From the NCBI RefSeq assembly GCF_002367995.1, contig NZ_AP018207.1, positions 5,445,963 through 5,509,962 on the forward strand: a DNA stretch of 64,000 nt, written 5' to 3'. Below are positions 26,647 to 33,414 of the stretch, piece by piece. Position numbers and translations under genes: made by a program. Each line of letters begins with the position of its first letter. The first letter of the stretch is position 1. The stretch comes from Calothrix brevissima NIES-22. Lineage in GTDB: Bacteria > Cyanobacteriota > Cyanobacteriia > Cyanobacteriales > Nostocaceae. The notes beneath the pieces were generated by a model. That model searched no databases, had not been told where the DNA came from, and saw nothing but the letters and a program-made list of their open reading frames with translations.

Positions 26647-27654
26647 ATGCAGACTCAATCCTTAAATTCATTAGATATAACAGTAACACCATTTCAACAA
26701 AAGCTCAGTCAGCCGTTAACTAAAACAACTATATCTGTATTACAAATTAATTTAGGTAAACGCTGTAACCTAGCCTGTACCCACTGTCATGTAGAAGCTA
26801 GTCCAAAACGCACAGAAGAATTATCTCCAGAAATTTGCGAACAATTAATTGAATTAATTTACAAATTTCCCGAAATTCAAATTGTTGATTTAACTGGTGG
26901 CGCGCCAGAAATGAATTTTGGCTTTAAGCCATTAGTAGCCGCCGCTAAAAAAACAGGTAAACAGGTAATTGTGCGTTCTAATTTGACTATTTATTTTGTC
27001 GATGGCTTTGGCGATTTACCAGAATACTGTGCAGAAAATAAATTAAGAATAGTAGCTTCCCTACCCTGTTACCTAGCAGATAATGTAGATAAAATGCGCG
27101 GTGCTGGTGTTTTTGATGATTCTATTAAAGCTTTGCAGTGGCTAAATCGTCTTGGCTATGGAAAAGAATCAGATTTAATTTTGGATTTAGTTTATAATCC
27201 CCAATTACCCAAAGCAGAAAAATTTTCTTTGGCTCCCGAACAGACAAACCTAGAGAAAGCTTATAAAATGTTCTTGCAAGAACATTTCGATATAGTATTT
27301 AACAACCTCTTCACCATCACCAATCTACCAGTTGGTAGAACAAAAATGTATTTAGAACGTCAAAAATTGTCCGCCAGCTATTTGCAGTTTTTAGCATCTA
27401 ACTTTAATGCTGGCACAGTTGAGCATTTAATGTGTCGTAATCAATTATCGGTTGATTATTTAGGTAACGTTTATGATTGCGACTTTAACCAAATGATGAA
27501 TTTACCAGCAAAAAGCCATAATGGTGAAACTTTGACAATTGCTAGCTTGTTAGAGGCTGGTAGTTTAGATTTGATTGATGAGATTCAAACCGCAGCCTAT
27601 TGCTATGGTTGTACGGCTGGTTGTGGTTCTAGTTGCGGTGGCGCTTTAGTTTAA
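26647..27654 (+). CDS. arsS: Arsenosugar biosynthesis radical SAM protein
   Basis: ArsS is a radical SAM enzyme that attaches a 5'-deoxyadenosyl group to the methylated arsenical made by ArsM. The [4Fe-4S] motif CNLACTHC uses Cys40, Cys44 and Cys47. The next conserved stretch is HVEASPKRTE. The GGAPEMN segment binds SAM. A Cys-rich end CYGCTAGCGSSCGGALV is typical of the family and probably binds an auxiliary cluster. I choose ATG 26647 because the upstream part of the frame runs through the dispersed repeat. Length 335 is normal. The pair arsM-arsS indicates arsenolipid or arsenosugar formation. Confidence 0.93.
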   Translation: MQTQSLNSLDITVTPFQQKLSQPLTKTTISVLQINLGKRCNLACTHCHVEASPKRTEELSPEICEQLIELIYKFPEIQIVDLTGGAPEMNFGFKPLVAAAKKTGKQVIVRSNLTIYFVDGFGDLPEYCAENKLRIVASLPCYLADNVDKMRGAGVFDDSIKALQWLNRLGYGKESDLILDLVYNPQLPKAEKFSLAPEQTNLEKAYKMFLQEHFDIVFNNLFTITNLPVGRTKMYLERQKLSASYLQFLASNFNAGTVEHLMCRNQLSVDYLGNVYDCDFNQMMNLPAKSHNGETLTIASLLEAGSLDLIDEIQTAAYCYGCTAGCGSSCGGALV

Positions 27655-27775
27655 ATTTTAATTGATTTTTAATTTGCTTATTTGCTAGCACCACACTTCT
27701 GTGTCAGCAAAAGATCATTTTGTTACAAAGCTGTTAAGCTTGCGTTACATAGCATGAGTTCGGTTTATCATATCA

Positions 27776-27835
27776 ATAGTTAAGTCTCCTCACACCACAC
27801 CAAAGCCGTGGACTATTGTTAGTCTCACGGTTTTT
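27776..27835 (+). ncRNA. yfr1: Yfr1 small RNA
   Basis: The unpaired core CTCCTCACAC (27786-27795) is the hallmark of Yfr1, a small RNA found across cyanobacteria that pairs with outer-membrane mRNAs. A bent intrinsic terminator follows: CCGTG-GACT-attgtt-AGTC-t-CACGG (27806-27830) with TTTTT. A possible -10 (TATCAT, 27766) places the start near 27777, for about 58 nt. The base before the core is T instead of the usual A. The remaining spacer between arsS and 28278 contains GGGACTA-type repeats (27847-27875). Confidence 0.85.
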
Positions 27836-28278
27836 ATTTATGGGGCTAGGAGCTAGGGACTAGGGACTAGGGACTAGAGAGAATAGAAGAAAATCAAGTT
27901 ATGTAAATAATATGCCATGCCCAATGCCCAATGCCCAACTTTTTATAGATATTTGTTAAAAGAAACTGACATAAATATATCCTTAGACTTAAGCCGAATT
28001 AGCGATCGCATCTTGACAAATTTAGTTGTCTGCGAAAACTCCGATTTTTTACGGGAGTTTCCGAGGCTTTATCTACAACAATTCTCATGTAATTAACCAA
28101 ATAAATATCACTAAATTATGTGTAATTCATCCAAATTAGCGGTAAGCATATCGAGATAGTGAGCATATAAATACCCTCGTAAAAACACTATTGACTCCCT
28201 AAAAATCTCAGTCTAAATTGATAGTTAAGTCCTCTAAAGGACGAGTTAAAAAGCATCAGTTATTTAGGAGGTTTTCCT

Positions 28279-28653
28279 ATGATGATGATGATGATGAATG
28301 AATCCATGACAACGGAAATGCAAACCTGCATGGACGCTTGCATGGAATGTCACAAGATGTGTATGGAAACCATGACTCACTGCATGTCTATGTCTCAAGG
28401 CAAGCAGATGGACATGAAAATGATGAGCATGATGAGCATGATGCGCGACTGCGCGGAAATGTGCATGATGTGCATGAACATGATGATGAGTGGTTCCGAA
28501 TTCATGGGACGTACTTGTATGCTATGTGCAGAAATGTGCGATCGCTGTGCAATGGCTTGTGACGAAATGGGCGGTGATAAAATGATGGAATGTGCCGCAG
28601 CTTGCCGCAAATGTGCAGAAGCTTGCCGGATGATGCAAATGATGCCTGCTTAA
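28279..28653 (+). CDS. Cys/Met-rich four-helix copper-binding protein
   Basis: The 124-residue protein is about one quarter Met and has 19 Cys. Patterns such as CMDACMECHKMC, CAEMCMMC, CMLCAEMCDRCAMAC and CAAACRKCAEAC place Cys along helix faces, as in the DUF326/Csp copper-storage family. Csp proteins line a four-helix bundle with Cys thiolates to hold Cu(I). The Met excess, including six Met at the start and KMMSMMSMM, exceeds that of known Csp proteins and could add Cu(I) sites. AGGAGG lies before a row of ATG codons; the first, 28279, is taken. No signal peptide, so cytosolic. Confidence 0.85.
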   Translation: MMMMMMNESMTTEMQTCMDACMECHKMCMETMTHCMSMSQGKQMDMKMMSMMSMMRDCAEMCMMCMNMMMSGSEFMGRTCMLCAEMCDRCAMACDEMGGDKMMECAAACRKCAEACRMMQMMPA

Positions 28654-28692
28654 ATTCCATAACCAGCAGAAGTTTCTCTGCAACCTAATATT

Positions 28693-28725
28693 CAAGCGCT
28701 CAGGCTCAACAAGTCTGGGCGCTTG
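28693..28725 (+). terminator. Hairpin after the copper-binding gene
   Basis: CAAGCGCTCAG pairs with CTGGGCGCTTG across an 11-nt loop. There is no T-run, so it may slow or end transcription, or protect the 3' end of the mRNA. The next gene starts 15 bp later. Confidence 0.5.
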
Positions 28726-28740
28726 AAGTATATTTATAGG

Positions 28741-29541
28741 ATGAAGCACCTTAAATCTCGTTCTCAAGATTTGCGGAGTTTATTTGAGAACAACATCACG
28801 ATTGAATACGTAGCAGAACCCCTCAAAGCAGTGTCGGCAGAAGCTGAGGTAACAGAGGTGCTGCAATGGATGCAAGCACGCGACTTTGATGTGGTTGGTG
28901 TTGAGTCAGGTGATACCATCACTGGCTATGTAGAACGCGCCAACTTACACAAAGCAACATCGGGAAAAGTATGCAGCGATTATCAGCGCATATTTCATCC
29001 CAGAGAACTCATCGCTATTTCCACTCCACTGATGAAACTGCTACCAATTCTGCAACAAACTCCCCGATTATTTGTGCTGGATTGCAATCAAGTAACGGGA
29101 ATTGTTACCTGTGGCGATTTGCAAAAAGCACCTGCGAGAATGCTGTTATTTGGCTTAGTCACGCTGTTAGAAATGAATTTGCTGCGACTGGTGCGGCTTT
29201 ATTATGTAGATAATAGTTGGCAGAAAGTTTTAAAACCAGAACGTTTACAAGTCGCACAAAGATTGTGGCGCGAAAGCCAAGAAAGAAATGAAGCCACAGA
29301 TTTATTAGATTATCTGCAATTTTGCGATAAGCGCGAGTTAGTTTTAAATCAACCAGAATTGCTAGAACAACTAGGATTAAAATCCAAGCGATTTGGCGAA
29401 AGGTTTTTGAAATCAGCCGAACAGCTACGCAACCGATTAGCACATGCACAAAACTTAGTTAGCGGCTCCTCTTGGACAGATTTAATTTCTTTAGCCGAAG
29501 CGATGGAAAAATTATTGATTTTGTGTGAGGAAATCGAGTGA
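28741..29541 (+). CDS. CBS-domain protein with HEPN-like C-terminal motif
   Basis: The 266-residue protein starts at ATG 28741; a TTG at 28723 is less likely. Its N-terminal ~120 residues form a CBS pair (VSAEAEVTEVLQWMQARDFDVVGV, then LFVLDCNQVTGIVTCGDL), an adenine-nucleotide sensing module. The C-terminal half is helical and ends with LRNRLAHAQNLV, where R-x4-H matches the active-site motif of HEPN ribonucleases. The combination suggests a nucleotide-controlled RNase or a related non-catalytic helper. It sits downstream of the copper-binding gene in the same direction. Function is not established, and the HEPN assignment rests only on the motif and helical context. Confidence 0.65.
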   Translation: MKHLKSRSQDLRSLFENNITIEYVAEPLKAVSAEAEVTEVLQWMQARDFDVVGVESGDTITGYVERANLHKATSGKVCSDYQRIFHPRELIAISTPLMKLLPILQQTPRLFVLDCNQVTGIVTCGDLQKAPARMLLFGLVTLLEMNLLRLVRLYYVDNSWQKVLKPERLQVAQRLWRESQERNEATDLLDYLQFCDKRELVLNQPELLEQLGLKSKRFGERFLKSAEQLRNRLAHAQNLVSGSSWTDLISLAEAMEKLLILCEEIE

Positions 29542-29707
29542 TCATTACATAACATTGTAGAGACGCGATGAATCGCGTCTCTGATAAATGACAATGACAA
29601 CCCAGAATAACTATGGATAATATAGATAATAATGGCACTCTCCCGCCAGAGAACTAATGTGCTGACATAGGCATCGCAATATAAATGATTCCTGTCACTT
29701 AAACAAC

Positions 29708-29953
29708 CTAAATTTCCACCAAAGAGCGAACACTTAAAATTTCATGATTTCGCAGTGGTTTAATATCAGATAGAGGAACAATGACAACAGCTATTGATTC
29801 ACCAGTTGCATTGAATACTTCTAGAACACATCCTTGTTCGCCATTGTTGGGATGAGGAACAAAATCAATTAAAGTTGCTAAATCACCTTTTTTCAATTGA
29901 TATTCATCCAAGTCACGATTTAAAGCAACACGTTGGTATAGTTCAAAGTTCAT
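29708..29953 (-). CDS. DUF4926-family small protein
   Basis: An 81-residue protein starts at ATG 29953 (MNFELYQRVALNRDL), supported by GGAG six bases upstream. A longer frame from 30004 is inside the neighbouring gene. The pattern ALNRDLDEYQLKKGDLATLID is the hallmark of DUF4926. It overlaps the end of the DUF6883 gene by 11 bp and so is co-translated with it. The two are a recurring pair; I recall them as a possible toxin/immunity or TA-like couple but cannot show activity. Confidence 0.75.
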   Translation of the reverse strand: MNFELYQRVALNRDLDEYQLKKGDLATLIDFVPHPNNGEQGCVLEVFNATGESIAVVIVPLSDIKPLRNHEILSVRSLVEI

Positions 29954-30284
29954 TTGCAGACTCCTTGTTAGGTTTGAGGGTAATAAATTGAAACTTGCCA
30001 TCAACAGTCCTTTGTAGCCAAACTGTAATCACTGCTAAGTTTCGCCCCTTTAAGCTGATTAATTCACCAGTGACGCAATAGAACACCCCATATTCATTAT
30101 CTCTATCTTGTATTGCTTCTGTTGAATCTGCCAGTTGCCTAATTGCTGCTTTCAATAGTTCTGGGTTATCTTGTGTAAATCCAGCTTGGGCAAGAAACTT
30201 TGATTTATCGTCTTGTTCTCTTGGTACTAATAAGTAGCGGGTAATTTTTTCGTCTGCAATAATCGCATCAGGGGGAATTTTCAT
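29943..30284 (-). CDS. DUF6883-family protein
   Basis: A 113-residue protein beginning MKIPPDAIIADEKITRYLLV, followed by DDKSKFLAQAGFTQDNPELL and the end AVITVWLQRTVDGKFQFITL. These features match DUF6883, seen as a small free-standing domain and as a tip domain of polymorphic toxins. No signal peptide. Its stop overlaps the start of the DUF4926 gene, giving a two-gene unit transcribed leftward. Function unproven. Confidence 0.75.
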   Translation of the reverse strand: MKIPPDAIIADEKITRYLLVPREQDDKSKFLAQAGFTQDNPELLKAAIRQLADSTEAIQDRDNEYGVFYCVTGELISLKGRNLAVITVWLQRTVDGKFQFITLKPNKESANEL

Positions 30285-30430
30285 TTCTCATAACACCACA
30301 GATTTCCGTAACACTTTATCTCTCATCATGTTACAGTCTCTCGACTCACCGAATGCCCATGAGCTTGCGCTCGTTGTGCGATCGCCTTTGGGTACTTTGT
30401 AGAACGATACCGTTCAGTTAAGGATAAATG

Positions 30431-30620
30431 TAGATAAATGTAGGTTGGGGAGCCAGTGCGTTGCGGTGAGACCAGCGCTGCGGGAGGGTTTCCCTCCGCA
30501 GGCGACTGGCGAACCCGAAGGGGGGTTTCCACCGTTGTAGCAACTGGCGTTTGAACGAAGTGAAACCCAACAAAGCGCCGAAAATGTTGGGTTTCGTCCC
30601 TCAACCCAACCTACGTCTTA
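30431..30620. repeat. Compound dispersed repeat
   Basis: A GTTGGGTT inverted repeat (arms at about 30440 and 30595-30614) has been split by a GC-rich repeat containing GCGGTGAGACCAGCGC, GGTTTCCCTCCGC and AGCAACTGGCG. The nested arrangement shows one repeat inserted into another. A 92-codon frame on the minus strand is made only of this repeat and is not a gene. Confidence 0.75.
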
Positions 30621-30693
30621 CTTAATTATGTTTAACTACTTATTAATACAACTTGATACTTGATAAACAACCTCTAATTACAAATTACGAATT

Positions 30694-31437
30694 ATGTTGA
30701 CTTTCCCTGTTTATATCGGGATAGGTTCGTTGCGAATTCATCCACATATTTTATTTGAATCTTTAGCTTATGCTACTGCTTTTCGTTTATTAATAAAGCG
30801 TGTGCGTAAAGATTCAATTACACCTAGTCAACGTACTTCTGTAATTGTTGGGGGGATGATAGGTGCTTTAATTGGTGCCAAAATGTTGGTGTGGCTGCAA
30901 CATATTGATTTAATTTGGCAAAATCAACAGCAATTACTTTTACTCTTACTCCAAGGTAAAACAGTCGTCGGCGCACTTTTGGGGGGATTAATTGGCGTAG
31001 AAATTACCAAAAAAATTATTGGAATTCATCAATCTACAGGCGATGTATTTGTATTTCCCTTAATTTTGGGTACAGCCATCGGGAGAATTGGCTGCTTTCT
31101 CACCGGTTTGAGCGATCGCACTTACGGAATCGCCACCACATTACCTTGGGGTGTAGATTTTGGCGATGGTGTTCCCCGACATCCCACACAATTGTATGAA
31201 ATCTTATTTTTATTATTGTTAATTATATTCTTACGCTGGCGCAGCCGGTTTCAATATGAAAATGGCGAATTATTTAAATTTTATTTAATTTCTTATTTTG
31301 CGTTCCGTTTCTTGATAGATTTCATTAAACCTGATTTTCACCCATTTTTGGGATTGAGTGCTATTCAAATTGCCTGCCTATTAACAATCCTCTACTATCG
31401 CCGCAGTATTTTACAAATGTTTCAATTCAATAAATAA
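30694..31437 (+). CDS. Lgt-like membrane transferase lacking key residues
   Basis: This 247-residue, seven-helix membrane protein belongs to the prolipoprotein diacylglyceryl transferase family. It keeps the RHPTQLYE signature (~residues 165-172) and the GRIG part of the GRxGNFxN signature. It deviates at catalytic positions: GRIGNFING is GRIGCFLTG, so the Asn is Cys. The SFHGGLIGV loop, whose His is essential in true Lgt, reads ALLGGLIGV, with Leu in place of His. It therefore probably does not make lipoproteins, but may handle a phosphatidylglycerol-type substrate. The radical SAM gene 110 bp downstream and a small membrane protein form a unit with it. Confidence 0.8.
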   Translation: MLTFPVYIGIGSLRIHPHILFESLAYATAFRLLIKRVRKDSITPSQRTSVIVGGMIGALIGAKMLVWLQHIDLIWQNQQQLLLLLLQGKTVVGALLGGLIGVEITKKIIGIHQSTGDVFVFPLILGTAIGRIGCFLTGLSDRTYGIATTLPWGVDFGDGVPRHPTQLYEILFLLLLIIFLRWRSRFQYENGELFKFYLISYFAFRFLIDFIKPDFHPFLGLSAIQIACLLTILYYRRSILQMFQFNK

Positions 31438-31547
31438 TTTACATAATTTTCCATGATTTTCAGCTAGACATTGCTCACCCTACAAAACTTCTTCATCATT
31501 CCCTTCCTTCTGCCTTCTGCCCTCTGCCCTCTGCCTTATTTAATACC

Positions 31548-32966
31548 ATGCCTACCCGCAATTATTTATTTTACGCCTTAACTAATAGTGTTTGCTCAAA
31601 ATGTTTAGTTAAGGTAGAAGCGAAAATCATTTTTCAAGATGATTGTGTTTATTTAGTTAAACATTGCCCTACTCACGGAAAAGAAGAAGTTTTAATTGCT
31701 GATGATATTGAATATTATAAACAATCTCTAGAATTTATTAAACCAGGGGATATGCCCCTCAAGTTTAATACGCCAATTAAATATGGTTGTCCTTATGATT
31801 GTGGACTTTGCCCCGATCACGAACAGCATAGTTGTTTAACATTAATTGAAGTCACAGATAAATGCAATCTTTCCTGCCCAATTTGTTACGCTGATTCTGG
31901 CGCAGAAGAAATTTCCCAATTATCTCAGCAACCAAGACTGCATCGCAGTTTAGCACAAATTGAAAGTATGATTGATGCGGTAGTTGCTAATGAAGGCGAG
32001 CCGCAAATAGTACAACTCAGTGGTGGCGAACCTACGATTCATCCTGAGTTTTTTCAAATCTTGGATATTATCAAAACCAAGCCGATTAAGCATTTAATGA
32101 TCAATACCAATGGCGTGATGATCGCTAAGGATAAATCATTTTGCGATCGCTTGAGTCAATACATGCCCGGAATTGAGATATATTTACAATTTGATAGCTT
32201 TGAAGCCGCCGCTTTAAAAGAGTTACGCGGTGCAGATTTACGCCATATCAGAGAACAAGCAATAGCTAATCTCAATGAATATAATATTTCGACTACATTA
32301 GTTGTCACCCTCAAGAAAGGTTTAAATGACAGCGAAATCGGTAAAATCATCGAATATGCTTTACAGCAAAAATGCATCCGGGGTGTAACTTTTCAACCGA
32401 TACAAGCAGCCGGAAGATTAGCAGGATTTAACCCCAAACGAGACAGGTACACCTTAACAGAAGTTCGTCGCTCAATTTTAGAACAAAGTCCTTATTTTAA
32501 ACCGGAAGATATTCTTCCTGTTCCCTGTCATCCTGATTGCTTGGCGATGGCTTACGCCTTGAAATTAAATGGTAAAGTTATCCCGCTAACTGGGTTAATT
32601 AATCCAGATGTGTTTGTAAAAATTATGCCTAATAGCGTACTTTATGAACAAAATGAAGAATTAAAACAGCAAATTTTTCAACTATTTTCTACCAGCCATT
32701 CGCCTAATTCTGCTGCTTTATCACTCAAGCAGCTTTTATGTTGTTTACCCATGATAGCTGTACCAGAAGGTATTAATTACTCAAATGTATTTCGAGTAAT
32801 GATAGTTCAATTTCTCGACCCTTTTAACTTTGATGTTCGCTCAGTCAAGCGCTCTTGTATTCATATTGTACATCCAGATGGTAGGATAATTCCATTTGAT
32901 ACATTCAATATGTTTTATCGTGCAGGAAGTGCTGGATATCAGTTGGTTAATAACCGTACTGATTGA
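31548..32966 (+). CDS. Radical SAM protein, MJ0619/tetraether-synthase-like
   Basis: The 472-residue enzyme has the radical SAM cluster CNLSCPIC (Cys106, 110, 113). Flanking features match MJ0619/Tes-type proteins, which join lipid tails at sp3 carbons. There is a rubredoxin-like N-terminus (CSKC at 16-19, CPTHG at 40-44), a second cluster site CPYDCGLC (81-88), VPCHPDC near residue 327, and a C-terminal FLDPFNFDVRSVKRSCIHIV followed by HPDGRIIPF. In MJ0619-like proteins I recall PFCxYN after that; here it is PFDTFN, so one Cys is missing. No signal peptide. With the Lgt-like neighbour it probably modifies membrane lipids or a lipidated product. Substrate unknown. Confidence 0.8.
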   Translation: MPTRNYLFYALTNSVCSKCLVKVEAKIIFQDDCVYLVKHCPTHGKEEVLIADDIEYYKQSLEFIKPGDMPLKFNTPIKYGCPYDCGLCPDHEQHSCLTLIEVTDKCNLSCPICYADSGAEEISQLSQQPRLHRSLAQIESMIDAVVANEGEPQIVQLSGGEPTIHPEFFQILDIIKTKPIKHLMINTNGVMIAKDKSFCDRLSQYMPGIEIYLQFDSFEAAALKELRGADLRHIREQAIANLNEYNISTTLVVTLKKGLNDSEIGKIIEYALQQKCIRGVTFQPIQAAGRLAGFNPKRDRYTLTEVRRSILEQSPYFKPEDILPVPCHPDCLAMAYALKLNGKVIPLTGLINPDVFVKIMPNSVLYEQNEELKQQIFQLFSTSHSPNSAALSLKQLLCCLPMIAVPEGINYSNVFRVMIVQFLDPFNFDVRSVKRSCIHIVHPDGRIIPFDTFNMFYRAGSAGYQLVNNRTD

Positions 32967-33002
32967 ATTTGATCGAACGGTGTCATCTATAGGGTTAAAT
33001 TA

Positions 33003-33323
33003 ATGTCTCAAAGAAATGAAATTTTCCAAATTTTATTAGGATTATTTCTGATAGTTGGTTTACATTCATTAGCAATACTGATCATATTTGGCTTGGGTTG
33101 GCTTTCTGTGCAGATATTTGGTTCTAATAATTATTACTATTTAGGTATATGGTTAGTAGGCGCTTGGGGATTTTTTATCTGGCAAATGTTATATGTAATT
33201 CCCGTTTGTATTTGGCTGAGAAGACAACAGCGCGTAGCAATGATGAAAGGGGTAATTATTGGTGCAGTAATTACGGCTTTATTAAATGGTAGTTGTTTTT
33301 TATTAATATTTACTAATCGTTAA
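33003..33323 (+). CDS. Small membrane protein of the Lgt-like/radical SAM unit
   Basis: The 106-residue protein has three hydrophobic segments (about 10-35, 47-70, 82-104), and the middle part GSNNYYYLGIWLVGAWGFFIW is rich in aromatic residues. A short polar loop, WLRRQQRVAMMK, separates the last two. No catalytic motif is seen. It begins 36 bp after the radical SAM stop, in the same direction, so it likely belongs to that transcript. It may be a membrane scaffold for the modified lipid. I do not recognise a family. Confidence 0.7.
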   Translation: MSQRNEIFQILLGLFLIVGLHSLAILIIFGLGWLSVQIFGSNNYYYLGIWLVGAWGFFIWQMLYVIPVCIWLRRQQRVAMMKGVIIGAVITALLNGSCFLLIFTNR

Positions 33324-33414
33324 CTAATCGTTAATCAAGGGTAGCAAATCTCAAATCATTAAAGGGAACAATAAGGGAAGCAGAATTTTTGAATTTGCTT
33401 GAGATTAACCACCT

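Noticed and set aside
30326-30604. 92-codon minus-strand frame
   Set aside because: It is made from two dispersed repeats read through by chance; its content matches repeat copies elsewhere in the window.
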